From positions 434,001-498,000 of the forward strand of contig JADGAX010000001.1 in NCBI GenBank assembly GCA_015231795.1: a DNA stretch of 64,000 bases, written 5' to 3'. This DNA comes from Alphaproteobacteria bacterium. Lineage in GTDB: Bacteria > Pseudomonadota > Alphaproteobacteria > Rhodospirillales > WMHbin7. Under the pieces are notes generated by a model. The model was not told the origin of the DNA. It saw nothing but the letters and a program-made list of their open reading frames with translations, and searched no databases. The position numbers and the translations under genes were made by a program. Below are positions 19,139-29,023 of this stretch, piece by piece (within the stretch, counting starts at the first letter, position 1; every line of letters begins with the position of its first letter).

Positions 19139-19293
19139 AATTGCCTCCAATACAGGCGTTACCTACGCACGACATGTGCGTAGACATCAAACTCAGTCTT
19201 GGAGAAGTCAGGTAGGTAGCCTTGAAGGCACTGCCGGAAAAACGCCAACGAATTCGATTGACGGTAATATATGGCGGCTGTCGGCTTTTCACA

Positions 19294-19330
19294 AGCAAAA
19301 AAAGGCCGGGTAGATTTACCTACCCGGCCC
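19294..19330 (-). terminator. Terminator of the ridA-gcdH operon
   Basis: On the minus strand, GGCCGGGTAG pairs with CTACCCGGCC around a short loop and is followed by seven T (the A-run at 19297-19303 on the plus strand). It lies 25 bases beyond the gcdH stop. Confidence 0.93.
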
Positions 19331-19354
19331 AAATCAATGGCTTGCACTCTGATT

Positions 19355-20539
19355 TCAGGCGGAAAAGGCCTGAATGCCAGTCTGCGCCCGGCCCAGGATC
19401 AGGGCATGGACGTCATGCGTGCCTTCATAAGTGTTCACAGCTTCCAGATTCATCACATGGCGGATGACGTGGAATTCGTCAGCCACGCCATTGCCGCCAT
19501 GCATGTCGCGGGCAACGCGGGCGATTTCCAGCGACTTTCCGCAACTATTGCGCTTTATCAGAGAGATCATCTCGGGGGCCATGCGGTTCTCATCGAACAG
19601 ACGTCCCACCCGCAGGCAACTTTGCAGCCCCAGCGTGATCTCGGTCTGCATATTGGCCAGCTTCCACTGGATCAACTGATTGGCCGCCAGGGGGCGACCG
19701 AATTGCTTTCTGTCCATCGTATATTGGCGTGCCGCCATCCAGCAGAATTCGGCGGCGCCCAAGGCACCCCAGGCAATGCCGTAGCGGGCACGGTTCAAAC
19801 AGCCGAAGGGACCCTTCAAGCCTTCCACATTGGGCAGCAAGCTGTCTTCCGGCACTTCGACATTGTCCATGACGATTTCGCCGGTGATCGAGGCGCGAAG
19901 TGAGAACTTGCCCTCGATCTTGGGCGCGCTCAATCCCTTCATGCCACGCTCCAGCACGAATCCGCGGATGACGCCGTCCAGTTTCGCCCAAACCACGAAA
20001 ACATCGGCGATCGGCGAATTGGTGATCCACATCTTCGAGCCGTTCAGCACATAGCCGCTGGCTGTCTTGACGGCGCGCGTCTTCATGCTGCCGGGGTCGG
20101 ACCCGTGATCGGGTTCGGTCAGACCGAAACAGCCCACCCATTCGCCGGTCGCCAATTTGGGCAGATACTTCATGCGCTGCTCTTCGGTGCCGTAGGCGTA
20201 GATCGGATACATCACGAGGCTGGACTGCACGCTCATGGCCGAACGATAGCCCGAATCGACGCGCTCGACCTCGCGGGCCACAAGGCCGTAGGCGACGTAA
20301 TTGGTGGCGGCGCAGCCGTATTTTTCGGGCAGGGTCGATCCCAGAAAGCCCAACTCGCCCATTTCATTCATGATGGCGCGGTCGAACTTCTCGTGGCGAT
20401 TCGCCTCGATGATGCGCGGCATCAGCTTGTCCTGGCAGTAGGCGCGGGCCGCGTCCTGAATCAGCCGTTCGTCCTCGGTCAACTGATCCTCGAACAGGAA
20501 GGGATCCTCCCACTTGAAGCCGGACTTGGGTGCAGACAT
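19355..20539 (-). CDS. gcdH: Glutaryl-CoA dehydrogenase
   Basis: 394 residues. An FAD acyl-CoA dehydrogenase that oxidises and decarboxylates glutaryl-CoA to crotonyl-CoA, a step in the lower pathway of anaerobic benzoate breakdown. The sequence is GCDH-like throughout: [46 protein letters not shown], and the catalytic base E372 in [17 protein letters not shown]. It is downstream of ridA with a 13-base gap and is divergent from had. A dyad shared with other benzoate genes sits in that divergent region. Confidence 0.93.
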   Translation of the reverse strand: MSAPKSGFKWEDPFLFEDQLTEDERLIQDAARAYCQDKLMPRIIEANRHEKFDRAIMNEMGELGFLGSTLPEKYGCAATNYVAYGLVAREVERVDSGYRSAMSVQSSLVMYPIYAYGTEEQRMKYLPKLATGEWVGCFGLTEPDHGSDPGSMKTRAVKTASGYVLNGSKMWITNSPIADVFVVWAKLDGVIRGFVLERGMKGLSAPKIEGKFSLRASITGEIVMDNVEVPEDSLLPNVEGLKGPFGCLNRARYGIAWGALGAAEFCWMAARQYTMDRKQFGRPLAANQLIQWKLANMQTEITLGLQSCLRVGRLFDENRMAPEMISLIKRNSCGKSLEIARVARDMHGGNGVADEFHVIRHVMNLEAVNTYEGTHDVHALILGRAQTGIQAFSA

Positions 20540-20552
20540 TGTTCTTCTCTCC

Positions 20553-20954
20553 TTAATCGGGAATGACGGCGGTGGCTTCCAACTCGATCTTGCCGGGATG
20601 ATCCAGCAGATCGGACACGAAAATCATGCTCATGCAAGGGTAATGATGCCCCATCTGCGCTTTCCAGATGCGCCCCAGATCGGGCCTGGCGGCCAGATAG
20701 GCGTCCCGGTCGCAGCAAAATGCGGTTATCTTGCAAATGTCTTCCGGCTTTCCACCGGCGGTCCTGACCAGCGACAGGATGTTCTTCAGCGCCTGTTCGA
20801 ATTGCGGCGCGATCTGGTCCGAGGCGAAGGTCTCGGTTGCGCTGTCCCAGCCCACCTGCCCAGCCAGGAACAGCACCCGGCCCTTGGCGGCCAGGATGGC
20901 GTTTGAATAGCCTTTGGGCTTCGGCCAGCCCTCAGGAAGAATCGTCTCATGCAT
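20553..20954 (-). CDS. RidA-family protein
   Basis: 133 residues from ATG 20954 ([19 protein letters not shown]), preceded by GGGGAG. The YjgF/RidA fold is evident from [44 protein letters not shown] and the C-terminal [12 protein letters not shown], whose Glu is conserved. RidA proteins hydrolyse reactive imines, but paralogues occur in aromatic degradation clusters with unclear roles. Here it begins the ridA-gcdH operon and is divergent from had, so it probably belongs to the benzoate regulon. Confidence 0.85.
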   Translation of the reverse strand: MHETILPEGWPKPKGYSNAILAAKGRVLFLAGQVGWDSATETFASDQIAPQFEQALKNILSLVRTAGGKPEDICKITAFCCDRDAYLAARPDLGRIWKAQMGHHYPCMSMIFVSDLLDHPGKIELEATAVIPD

Positions 20955-21005
20955 CTTACGCTCCCCTGCCCTGTCCAATTTCCGTTGTTTCCTGCCTTGA
21001 CGGCT

Positions 21006-21030
21006 AATTCGGTATTGTGGTACGTCTTTG
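21006..21030. promoter_or_regulatory. Putative benzoate-regulon operator, site 1 (ridA/had divergent region)
   Basis: AATTCGGTA, six bases, TACG, then TCTTTG. It shares invariant TTCGGTA and a TTT end with three other intergenic sites in this cluster, and its halves form an imperfect dyad. It lies 72-96 bases before had and 52-76 before ridA. Confidence 0.6.
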
Positions 21031-21101
21031 CATAATATTACGGGGGACAACGCCTCCCGTCAAGGCAGACATGACGCAGATAATAAGGGAGAGAGAAAAG
21101 A

Positions 21102-22163
21102 ATGAGCGGCGCCTTTCGTTGGATAATGACCGGAACAGGCCAGCCCATGGTCAAGGAAGCCTTCACGCCCGAACCGAAAGACGGCGAAGTCGTCGTCGAG
21201 GTGGCGGGCTGCGGCGTCTGCCATACGGACCTTGGCTATTATTATGACGGCGTGCGCCTGAACCATCCCCTGCCCCTGGCCCTGGGCCACGAGATCAGCG
21301 GCTATGTGAGGGCGGCGGGCAAAGGTGCTGAACATTGGATCGGCAAGCCGGTGCTGGTTCCCGCCGTCACGCCTTGCGGCACTTGCGACCTGTGCAAGAG
21401 CGGCAAAGGCACCATCTGCCGCGCCCAGAAAATGCCGGGCAACGACATTCAGGGCGGCTTCGCCAGCCATATCGTCGTCCATTCGCATGGCCTGTGCCCG
21501 GTCGATCTCGACAAACTGAAGAAAGCCGGTCTGGAACTGGCCGACATTTCCGTGGTGGCCGATGCCGTCACCACCCCCTATCAGGCTGTGCTGCAGGCCG
21601 ACATCAAGCCGGGTTCTCTGGCGGTGGTGATCGGAGTCGGCGGCGTCGGCGGCTATTGCGTCCAGATGGCGGCCGCCTTCGGCGCCACGGTGGTGGCACT
21701 TGATGTTGACGCGAAGAAGCTGGAAGCCATTTCCAAGCATGGTGCGGCCAAGACCATCAATGTCCGCGAGGTCGAGGCCAAGGACTTAAAGAAGATCATC
21801 GGCGCTTTCGCCAAGGAACAGGGCCTGCCCAGCACCTGCTGGACCATCTTGGAATGTTCGGGCACCGCCGCCGGTCAAGGAACCGCCTGGAACCTTCTGG
21901 TGCATGGCGCCACGCTGTGCGTGGTGGGTTTCACCATGGACAAGGTGGAAGTGCGACTTTCCAACCTGATGGCCTTCCACGCCCGCGTGCTGGGCAATTG
22001 GGGCTGTCTGGTCGAAAACTATCCGGCGGCGCTGGATATGGTGCTGAGCGGCAAGGTGCAGGTGAAGCCCTTCGTCGAGCATCACCCGCTTGCCCAAATC
22101 AACGAAATCTTCGACGCCGTGCACAGCCACAAGCTGTCGCGCCGCGCCATTCTCATTCCTTAA
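21102..22163 (+). CDS. had: 6-hydroxycyclohex-1-ene-1-carbonyl-CoA dehydrogenase
   Basis: 353 residues; zinc-dependent medium-chain dehydrogenase. Catalytic-zinc residues lie in [15 protein letters not shown] and LGHEISG; the structural zinc cysteines are in [15 protein letters not shown]; the NAD loop is [15 protein letters not shown]. The family oxidises the hydroxyl of the hydrated dienoyl-CoA to 6-oxocyclohex-1-ene-1-carbonyl-CoA. Length and position (had-oah-dch-bcrCBAD-fdx) match the Thauera/Magnetospirillum benzoyl-CoA pathway. First gene of the operon. Confidence 0.92.
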   Translation: MSGAFRWIMTGTGQPMVKEAFTPEPKDGEVVVEVAGCGVCHTDLGYYYDGVRLNHPLPLALGHEISGYVRAAGKGAEHWIGKPVLVPAVTPCGTCDLCKSGKGTICRAQKMPGNDIQGGFASHIVVHSHGLCPVDLDKLKKAGLELADISVVADAVTTPYQAVLQADIKPGSLAVVIGVGGVGGYCVQMAAAFGATVVALDVDAKKLEAISKHGAAKTINVREVEAKDLKKIIGAFAKEQGLPSTCWTILECSGTAAGQGTAWNLLVHGATLCVVGFTMDKVEVRLSNLMAFHARVLGNWGCLVENYPAALDMVLSGKVQVKPFVEHHPLAQINEIFDAVHSHKLSRRAILIP

Positions 22164-22183
22164 GAATCAGGGGAAACGTTAAG

Positions 22184-23311
22184 ATGACCGCCACCACCGC
22201 CGCCATCGTCAAAGCCACCGCTCCGGCCGAACTCAAGGACCATAATCTGGCCCCCTTGAACAAGGCGCCCGGCGTGATCTTCGAAAAGCGCCCGGCCAAG
22301 AATCACGACGGATCGGTCGTTCCCGGGCTGTACAACGCCTGGATCATTCTGGACAACCAGAAGCAGTTCAATTCCTACACCACCGACATGGTCAAGAACG
22401 TCATTCTGGCGTTCCGCGAGGCATCCAACATGCGCGACGTCGGCGCCGTGGTTTTCACGGGCGCAGGCGACAAGGCCTTCTGCACCGGCGGCAACACCAA
22501 GGAATATGCCGAATATTATGCCGGCAATCCGCAGGAATACCGCCAGTACATGCGCCTATTCAACGACATGGTCTCGTCGATCCTGGGCTGCGACAAGCCG
22601 GTGATTTGCCGCGTCAACGGCATGCGCATCGGCGGCGGCCAAGAAATCGGCATGGCCTGCGACTTCTCGGTGGCCCAGGATCTGGCCCGCTTCGGCCAGG
22701 CCGGTCCCAAGCACGGTTCGGCCCCCATCGGCGGCGCCACCGACTTCCTGCCGGTCATGATCGGCTGCGAGCAGGCGATGGTTTCCGGATCTCTGTGCGT
22801 GCCCTGGTCGGCCCACAAGGCCTATCGCACCGGCATCATCATGGACGTCGTGCCCGGCCTGAAGGTGGACGGCAATTACGTGCCCAATCCGCTGGTCGTC
22901 ACCGACCGTTATCTCGACGAATTCGGCCGCATCATCCTGGGCGAACCCAAGACCGGCGACGACCTGAAAAAGGGCAAGGAAATCCTGTCCAAGGGCGTGG
23001 TCGACCTGTCGGCCCTGGACGCCAAGGTCGATGAGCTGTGCGGCATGATCCTGCACACTTTCCCCGATTGCTTCACCAAGACCATCGTGGAATTGCGCAA
23101 GCCCAAGATCAATGCCTGGAACGCCAACAAGGAAAACAGCCGCGACTGGCTGGGCCTGAACATGATGACCGAAGCGCGCACGGGTTTCCGCGCCTTCAAC
23201 GAAGGCCCCAAGGACAACCGCGAAATCGATTTCGTGGCCCTGCGCCAAGCCCTGGCTGCCGGCGTGCCCTGGACGGCCGAACTGGTCGAAAGCCTGATGC
23301 CGAAGGCATGA
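22184..23311 (+). CDS. oah: 6-oxocyclohex-1-ene-1-carbonyl-CoA hydrolase
   Basis: 375 residues from ATG 22184 with GGGGAA upstream; an open frame extends further back but lies inside had. A crotonase-family enzyme that adds water and opens the ring to 3-hydroxypimelyl-CoA. Seen: VVFTGAGDKAFCTGGNTKEYAEYY, VICRVNGMRIGGGQEIGMACD, and GQAGPKHGSAPIGGATDFLP. It is longer than ordinary enoyl-CoA hydratases, as expected for Oah. The stop is four bases before dch. Confidence 0.94.
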   Translation: MTATTAAIVKATAPAELKDHNLAPLNKAPGVIFEKRPAKNHDGSVVPGLYNAWIILDNQKQFNSYTTDMVKNVILAFREASNMRDVGAVVFTGAGDKAFCTGGNTKEYAEYYAGNPQEYRQYMRLFNDMVSSILGCDKPVICRVNGMRIGGGQEIGMACDFSVAQDLARFGQAGPKHGSAPIGGATDFLPVMIGCEQAMVSGSLCVPWSAHKAYRTGIIMDVVPGLKVDGNYVPNPLVVTDRYLDEFGRIILGEPKTGDDLKKGKEILSKGVVDLSALDAKVDELCGMILHTFPDCFTKTIVELRKPKINAWNANKENSRDWLGLNMMTEARTGFRAFNEGPKDNREIDFVALRQALAAGVPWTAELVESLMPKA

Positions 23312-23315
23312 AAAA

Positions 23316-24086
23316 ATGAGCGACACCCCTTTGAAGGTTACGCTGGACCGCGACGGAAGGCTGCTTCGGCTGCGCTTGAATCAGCCGAAGGCCAACATCG
23401 TGGATGCGGCCATGATCGCGGCCCTGTCCAAGGCGCTGGCCGATCATGCGGGCCACAAGCATTTGCGCGCCGTTCTTCTTGAACATGAAGGGCCGCATTT
23501 CAGCTTCGGGGCCAGCGTGGCCGAACATATGCCCGATCAGTGCGCCCAGATGCTGAAATCGCTGCACGCCCTGATCTTGCAGATGGTCGCCTATCCGGCT
23601 CCGATCCTGGTCGCCATCAAGGGGCAATGTCTGGGCGGCGGGTTGGAAGTGGCGCTGGCCGGACATCTGATGTTCGTGGCCAACGACGCCAAGCTGGGAC
23701 AGCCGGAAGTTCAATTGGCGGTGTTCGCGCCAGCCGCCTCCTGCCTGCTGCCCGAGCGCATGCCCAGGGCCATCGCCGAAGACATGCTCTATTCCGGTCG
23801 TTCGATCAGCGGCGCCGAGGCGGCGGCCTTTGGCTTGGCCAACAGCGCATCCGATGATCCCGAGGCGGCGGCGCTGGCCTATTTCGACGCCACGCTGGCC
23901 AAGCATTCGGCATCCACCCTGCGCTTTGCCGTTCTGGCCGCCCGCCAAGACATGATCCAGCGCGTCGCCGCCAAGATCGCCTATGTCGAAGATCTGTATC
24001 TGAAAGGTTTGATGGCGACCAAGGATGCCGTCGAAGGTCTCACCGCTTTTGTCGAAAAACGTCCCGCCCGCTGGGAGGATCAGTAA
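23316..24086 (+). CDS. dch: Cyclohexa-1,5-diene-1-carbonyl-CoA hydratase
   Basis: 256 residues of the crotonase fold. Seen: RLRLNQPKANIVDAAMIAAL, VLLEHEGPHFSFGASVAEHM, the oxyanion region AIKGQCLGGGLEVALAGH, and LAVFAPAASCLLPERM. It hydrates the dienoyl-CoA made by benzoyl-CoA reductase to 6-hydroxycyclohex-1-ene-1-carbonyl-CoA. Its place between oah and bcrC, its normal length and the SFGASVAEH segment support Dch over a general enoyl-CoA hydratase. Confidence 0.92.
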   Translation: MSDTPLKVTLDRDGRLLRLRLNQPKANIVDAAMIAALSKALADHAGHKHLRAVLLEHEGPHFSFGASVAEHMPDQCAQMLKSLHALILQMVAYPAPILVAIKGQCLGGGLEVALAGHLMFVANDAKLGQPEVQLAVFAPAASCLLPERMPRAIAEDMLYSGRSISGAEAAAFGLANSASDDPEAAALAYFDATLAKHSASTLRFAVLAARQDMIQRVAAKIAYVEDLYLKGLMATKDAVEGLTAFVEKRPARWEDQ

Positions 24087-24088
24087 TC

Positions 24089-25249
24089 ATGGGAACGCAA
24101 GAAATCGTCGCCAAGTGCCAGGCCATTTTCGAGGACTTGAACTTCACGCATGCCCGCGAATGGAAAAAGGCCGCACCCAACCGCAAGGTGATCGGCTTCA
24201 TGCCGGTCTATGTGCCGCTTGAACTCATCCATGCCGCCAACGCCCTGCCGCTCGGCATCATGGGCGGCGGCGACCAGATGGAAGTGATCCATGGCGACGC
24301 CTACTATCAGTCCTATATTTGCCGTATTCCCAGGTCCACCATCGAACTGGGCGTTACGGGCCGCCTCGACTTCGTCGACATGATGCTGTTCCCCTTCGTT
24401 TGCGACGTCATTCGCAATCTGTCGGGCATCTGGAAGATGATGTTCCCGAACGTGGTGTCGCGCTTCTTCGACACGCCGCAGAATTTCGAAGAGAAGATCG
24501 GCGGCACCTATTACGAACACGAGCTGCTGGAGCTGAAGGAAGCCATCGAGCAGACGACCGGCAACAAGATCACCGACGACGCGCTTAGGAACTCGATCAA
24601 GCTGTACAACGAGAACCGCAAGCTGATCTGGGGCCTGTACGACGCCCGCGCCAAGGAACCTTGGAAGTTCCCGACCTGGGAGCTGTACGTGATCATGCGC
24701 GCCGGAATCATGATGCCGGTCGAGGAGCACAACCAGCTTTTGAAGGATTATGCCGCCGCCGCCCATCAGGAAGACCGCCCCAAGCGCGACAATTCCAGAA
24801 TCGTGCTGAACGGCTCCTTCTGCGAACAGCCCCCCCTGAACCTGATCAAGTCGATCGAAATGGCGGGCTGCTACGTGGTCGATGACGACTATGTGCTGGT
24901 CAACCGCTTCTTGACCTCAGACGTGCCGGTGGAAGGCGATCCGCTCAAGAACCTGTCGCTGACCTACATCAAGCATTCGGTGGAAACCGCCTGCAAATAC
25001 GTGCCGAAGGAAGAGGACAAGGGACAGTATCTGGTGGAGCGCATCAAGAAGTGCGGCGCCGAAGGCGTGATCTTCGCCGCCCCCAGCTTCTGCGACCCCG
25101 CCCTTCTCGACCGTCCGATGCTGTCGCACCGCGTGACCGAGCACAATATCCCCTCGATCTCGTTCAAGTACGCAGAAAATTCCGGCCAGATGCAGCCCAT
25201 TCGCGAACAGGCCGGAACCTTCGCCGATTCGATCAAGTTGTGGAACTAG
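24089..25249 (+). CDS. bcrC: Benzoyl-CoA reductase subunit C (BcrC)
   Basis: 386 residues, one of the two substrate-reducing subunits of class I ATP-dependent benzoyl-CoA reductase, related to the beta/alpha subunits of 2-hydroxyacyl-CoA dehydratases. Seen: KVIGFMPVYVPLELIHAANALP, YICRIPRSTIELG with an iron-sulfur cysteine, FPFVCDVIRNLSGIWK, and SFCDPALLDRPM. Together with BcrB it binds benzoyl-CoA and the active-site [4Fe-4S] cluster. It begins within three bases of the dch end and is followed after ten bases by bcrB. Confidence 0.95.
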   Translation: MGTQEIVAKCQAIFEDLNFTHAREWKKAAPNRKVIGFMPVYVPLELIHAANALPLGIMGGGDQMEVIHGDAYYQSYICRIPRSTIELGVTGRLDFVDMMLFPFVCDVIRNLSGIWKMMFPNVVSRFFDTPQNFEEKIGGTYYEHELLELKEAIEQTTGNKITDDALRNSIKLYNENRKLIWGLYDARAKEPWKFPTWELYVIMRAGIMMPVEEHNQLLKDYAAAAHQEDRPKRDNSRIVLNGSFCEQPPLNLIKSIEMAGCYVVDDDYVLVNRFLTSDVPVEGDPLKNLSLTYIKHSVETACKYVPKEEDKGQYLVERIKKCGAEGVIFAAPSFCDPALLDRPMLSHRVTEHNIPSISFKYAENSGQMQPIREQAGTFADSIKLWN

Positions 25250-25259
25250 GGAGGCCGCC

Positions 25260-26549
25260 ATGAGCGCCGACAAGAACGTCATCAAAGAAGAATCGATGAT
25301 CATCCAAAAAGAGATGATCTCCAGAAACTACGACGCCATCACCAGCAAGATGGAAACCGGCCGGAAAATGGCCAGCACCTTCGTGCCCGGCAACTTGAAC
25401 GAACTGGTGCGTTGTTTTGACATGTTGAACAACCTGCCGGAAATCAACGCCATTCAGGCAGGCATGCGCAAACTGACGGGCGGCTACATCATGGAAGCCG
25501 AAAAGGGCGGCCATTCCGAAGACGTCTGCACCTATGTGAAGGCCGACATCGGACAGTTGGGCAAGGGCAACATCGCGCCCAACGGCAAGCCCTACCCCGA
25601 CCCCGACGTGCTGCTGCTGTCCTACACTGGCTGCTACACGTTCATGAAGTGGTTCGAACTGCTGCGTGAGCAGTACAAGTGCCCGACCGTCATGATCCAC
25701 GTCCCCTATCAGGGCGACGGCAATTGGACCATGAACATGCGCGATTACATCGTCAAGCAGTTGAAGGACGAGGTCATCCCCACCTTCGAGAAGATTTCGG
25801 GCGTCAAGTTCGACATCGATAGGCTTCGCGAGATGATGGCCCTGTCGGCCAAGGCGGAAGACGATCTGGTCTGGGTGATCGAGACCGCCAAGCACAAGCC
25901 CTCGCCCATCGACGCCTATTTCGGCGCTGTGTATTACGTGGGGCCGATCTTCTCGGCCTTCCGCGGCACGCAGGAAGCCGTCGATTACTACAAGGTGCTG
26001 AAGAAGGAAATTCAGTACCGCATCGACAACAAGATGGGTCCCATCACGCCGGAAGGCGAGATGAAGGAGCAGAAGTACCGCATCGTCGTCGAAGGCCCGC
26101 CCAACTGGACCAACTTCCGCGAATTCTGGAAGATGTTCTACGACGAGGGCGCGGTGGTGGTCGCCAGTTCCTATTCCAAGGTCGGCGGCACCTACGACAT
26201 GGGCTTCCGCCACGATCCCAAGAACCCCTTGGAAAGCCTGGCCGAATACTGCCTGGGTTGCTACACCAACCGCAACCTGCCCACGCGCGTGGAAATTCTC
26301 GAGAAATACATCAACGACTATGAAGCCGACGGCTTGCTGACCAACTCGATCAAGAGCTGCAACAGCTTCTCGGCCGGTCAGTTGATGATGATGCGCGAAG
26401 TCGAGAAACGCACCGGCAAGCCCGGCGCCTTCATCGAAACCGATCTGGTCGATCCCCGCTATTTCTCGGCGGCCAACGTCAAGAATCGCCTGGAAAGCTA
26501 TTTCCAGATGATCGAGCAAAAGCGTCGCGGCGTGAAGTCGGCCGCCTGA
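25260..26549 (+). CDS. bcrB: Benzoyl-CoA reductase subunit B (BcrB)
   Basis: 429 residues, the second catalytic subunit. Cysteines in candidate cluster positions: [33 protein letters not shown] and [18 protein letters not shown]. The [23 protein letters not shown] segment is typical of the HgdB/BcrB/BadE family. A GGAG ribosome site lies before the ATG, in AGGGAGGCCGCC. The length equals that of characterised Thauera-type BcrB. It forms the C-B half of the heterotetramer that receives electrons from BcrA-BcrD. Confidence 0.95.
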   Translation: MSADKNVIKEESMIIQKEMISRNYDAITSKMETGRKMASTFVPGNLNELVRCFDMLNNLPEINAIQAGMRKLTGGYIMEAEKGGHSEDVCTYVKADIGQLGKGNIAPNGKPYPDPDVLLLSYTGCYTFMKWFELLREQYKCPTVMIHVPYQGDGNWTMNMRDYIVKQLKDEVIPTFEKISGVKFDIDRLREMMALSAKAEDDLVWVIETAKHKPSPIDAYFGAVYYVGPIFSAFRGTQEAVDYYKVLKKEIQYRIDNKMGPITPEGEMKEQKYRIVVEGPPNWTNFREFWKMFYDEGAVVVASSYSKVGGTYDMGFRHDPKNPLESLAEYCLGCYTNRNLPTRVEILEKYINDYEADGLLTNSIKSCNSFSAGQLMMMREVEKRTGKPGAFIETDLVDPRYFSAANVKNRLESYFQMIEQKRRGVKSAA

Positions 26550-26562
26550 GGAGGAAACTGAA

Positions 26563-27867
26563 ATGCGTTGCTTTATCGGAATCGACTTAGGCTCGACCAC
26601 GACCAAGTCCGTGCTGATGGACGAGAATATGAAGGTCCTGGGCCGCGGCATCACGGGATCGCGCTCGAACTACGACATCGCCGCCGCCGTGACCAAGCAG
26701 GAGGCCAAGATCGGCACCCGCTTCACGCTGTTTCGCGACAAGCTGGCCAGCAACGGCAAGGCCCAGGACGCCGAACATCTGATCGGCGACCTGGAACGGA
26801 CCTTCCGCATGGAGCAGTTCCTGTACATGTTGTCGGAACTTGAATCCACCTGCGACGGTTTCGTTTCCGGCCCCCGCGTGGTGGGCAAGGAAAGCGTCAT
26901 CCGCGAGGCCTTGGACGCCGTGTTCAAGAGCTTGCGCCAGGAGGCCATCGGCATCTACGGCCCCAACGCGGCGCGCAAGTCCGACTTCTTTCGCGATATC
27001 GCCGGTTCGCGCTACATGGCGCTGGCCGAGGACATCGCCAAGAAGGCCGATCTCAACTTCGATCTTCTGGTCAACATCTACGACAAGTCGATCAACGAGA
27101 TCGAAAACCGCATGTCGTCGGACGATGACGTTTCCAAATGGTTCGTCAAAGCCCTGGACCGCGTTCTGGCCGACGGCAGCACGCTGAACAAGGAAAACAT
27201 CACCTCGGCGATGAACGACACTTTGTCGATCCCGCTCGACGAAACCTATGTCGTCGGCACCGGCTATGGCCGCGTGCGCCTGCCCTTCCCCAAAGAGCAT
27301 ATCCGCTCGGAAATTCTGTGCCACGGCTTGGGCGCCCACATGATGTATCCGGGTACCCGCACCGTGCTGGACATCGGCGGCCAGGACACCAAGGGCATCC
27401 AGGTCGATGACCAGGGCATCGTCGAGAACTTCCAGATGAACGACCGTTGCGCCGCCGGCTGCGGACGTTATCTCGGCTACATCGCCAACGAAATGAACAT
27501 GGGCCTGCACGAATTGGGGCCGATGGCGATGAAGGCCAACAAAGTGTCTCGCATCAATTCGACCTGCACAGTGTTCGCGGGCGCCGAATTGCGCGATCGC
27601 CTGTCGCTGGGCGAAAAGCGCGAAGACATCCTGGCCGGTCTGCACCGCGCCATCATCCTGCGCGCCATGTCGATCCTGTCTCGCGCGGGCGGCATTCGCG
27701 ACGAATTCACCTTCACCGGCGGCGTGGCCAAGAACGACGCCGCCGTGCGCGAACTGCACAAGCTGGTCGAAGAGAATTACGGCAAGCTGAAAATCAACAT
27801 CGACCCCGATTCGATCTATACCGGGGCCTTGGGCGGCGCCACCTTCGCGCACCGCGCCTGTAATTGA
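26563..27867 (+). CDS. bcrA: Benzoyl-CoA reductase ATPase subunit A (BcrA)
   Basis: 434 residues of the ASKHA (acetate kinase/HSP70/actin) fold, BadF/BadG/BcrA/BcrD family. The phosphate loop is [17 protein letters not shown]. The second phosphate motif lies in [17 protein letters not shown]. Cysteines in [15 protein letters not shown] and [15 protein letters not shown] are positioned to hold the [4Fe-4S] cluster bridging BcrA and BcrD. ATP hydrolysis here drives low-potential electron transfer to the ring. A large insert around 60-200 separates it from the shorter BcrD. Confidence 0.95.
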   Translation: MRCFIGIDLGSTTTKSVLMDENMKVLGRGITGSRSNYDIAAAVTKQEAKIGTRFTLFRDKLASNGKAQDAEHLIGDLERTFRMEQFLYMLSELESTCDGFVSGPRVVGKESVIREALDAVFKSLRQEAIGIYGPNAARKSDFFRDIAGSRYMALAEDIAKKADLNFDLLVNIYDKSINEIENRMSSDDDVSKWFVKALDRVLADGSTLNKENITSAMNDTLSIPLDETYVVGTGYGRVRLPFPKEHIRSEILCHGLGAHMMYPGTRTVLDIGGQDTKGIQVDDQGIVENFQMNDRCAAGCGRYLGYIANEMNMGLHELGPMAMKANKVSRINSTCTVFAGAELRDRLSLGEKREDILAGLHRAIILRAMSILSRAGGIRDEFTFTGGVAKNDAAVRELHKLVEENYGKLKINIDPDSIYTGALGGATFAHRACN

Positions 27868-27887
27868 GCTGAAAGGAAACCGCCAAG

Positions 27888-28736
27888 ATGAGCACGCTAT
27901 ACACTGCGGGTATCGACATCGGCTCGGGCGCCGTGAAGGCCGTCGTTTTCAAGCATGAAAACGGCAAGGAAACCTGGATCTCCAAGCGGGTCGAGCGCAT
28001 CCGCACCCGCGATCCCCTGCTTCTCGCCCGTGAAATCTACGAGGGCGTGCTGGCCGATGCGGGCGTCTCGGAATCGGACATCGCCTATATGGCGACCACG
28101 GGCGACGCCGAGAATCTGAAATTCTCGACCGGGCATTTCTATTCCATGACCACCCATGGGCGCGGCGGCCTCTATCTGGTTCCGGAAGCCCGCGCCGTGC
28201 TGGATGTCGGGGCCTTGAACGGCCGCGCCATCCGGGTCGATCAACGCGGCAAAGTCGAGAATTACCGCATGACCAGCCAGTGCGCCTCGGGTTCCGGCCA
28301 GTTTCTGGAGAATATTGCCCGTTACTTAGGCATCGCCCAGGACGAAATCGGATCGCTGTCAAAACAGGCAGACAATCCCGAGAAAGTGTCGTCGATCTGC
28401 GCCGTGTTGGCGGAAACCGACGTCATCAACATGGTGTCGCGCGGCATTAGCGCTCCTAACATCTTGAAAGGCATCCATCTTTCGATGGCAACCCGCTTGG
28501 CCAAGCTCTTGAAGACCATCGGCACCAAGGATGGCGTGGCGGTCATGACCGGCGGCCTTGCAATTGACGAAGGGCTGATCGGCGCTTTGAACGAAGCTCT
28601 GGTCGAGGAAAAGATGAACATAGTTGTCAAAGGCCACTCAGATTCGATATATGCAGGCGCAGTCGGCGCCGCGCTCTGGGGTGCCTTCCGTCATGAAAAG
28701 CTGGCCCGCTTGGGGCAGTTGGCCACGGCGGCCTGA
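27888..28736 (+). CDS. bcrD: Benzoyl-CoA reductase ATPase subunit D (BcrD)
   Basis: 282 residues, ASKHA fold. Phosphate loop GIDIGSGAVKAVVFKHENG, second motif VLDVGALNGRAIRVDQRG, bridging-cluster cysteines in SQCASGSGQFLENIARYLG and SSICAVLAETDVINMV. The second phosphate motif reads DVGALNG rather than the DIGGQDT of BcrA, as in other BcrD proteins. With BcrA it accepts electrons from the ferredoxin encoded next. A few codons near the end are less GC-rich, but there is no break in the frame. Confidence 0.95.
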   Translation: MSTLYTAGIDIGSGAVKAVVFKHENGKETWISKRVERIRTRDPLLLAREIYEGVLADAGVSESDIAYMATTGDAENLKFSTGHFYSMTTHGRGGLYLVPEARAVLDVGALNGRAIRVDQRGKVENYRMTSQCASGSGQFLENIARYLGIAQDEIGSLSKQADNPEKVSSICAVLAETDVINMVSRGISAPNILKGIHLSMATRLAKLLKTIGTKDGVAVMTGGLAIDEGLIGALNEALVEEKMNIVVKGHSDSIYAGAVGAALWGAFRHEKLARLGQLATAA

Positions 28737-28769
28737 TAATCGTTCGCACTAACGCAAGGACCAAGAAAC

Positions 28770-29012
28770 ATGGCTCTGTTGATTAACGAAGATTGCACCT
28801 GCTGCGACGCCTGCGTGCCTGTCTGCCCGAACAAGGCGATTTCGGCTGGCGACACCATCTATCTCATCGATCCGGCCAAGTGCACGGAATGTGTGGGCGC
28901 TGAAGACAGCCCGCAGTGCCAGTTGGTCTGCCCGGCTGATTCCATCGTCCAAGACCCCAAGCATGTCGAGACGAAGGACCAGTTGGAAGCCAAGTACAAG
29001 TCGCTGCACTGA
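28770..29012 (+). CDS. fdx: 2[4Fe-4S] ferredoxin, electron donor to benzoyl-CoA reductase
   Basis: 80 residues. Cluster I motif CTCCDACVPVCP; cluster II motif CTECVGAEDSPQCQLVCP with the eight-residue insertion of Allochromatium (Alvin)-type ferredoxins, plus a C-terminal helix (KDQLEAKYKSLH). In Thauera the equivalent ferredoxin gives low-potential electrons to Bcr. It is the last gene of had-oah-dch-bcrCBAD-fdx, and a strong terminator follows. The KorAB oxidoreductase that would re-reduce it is not in this window. Confidence 0.94.
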   Translation: MALLINEDCTCCDACVPVCPNKAISAGDTIYLIDPAKCTECVGAEDSPQCQLVCPADSIVQDPKHVETKDQLEAKYKSLH

Positions 29013-29023
29013 GCTTTCAGCCG

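Noticed and set aside
19139-19290. Cold-shock leader as a named riboswitch
   Set aside because: The region is noncoding and could be a cold-shock leader, but no conserved riboswitch core could be matched by eye.
25233-26654. Long open frame antisense to bcrB
   Set aside because: Shadow frame; the translation resembles no protein, while the plus strand encodes a full BcrB.
26587-27852. Long open frame antisense to bcrA
   Set aside because: Shadow of bcrA; codon bias and motifs support only the plus strand.
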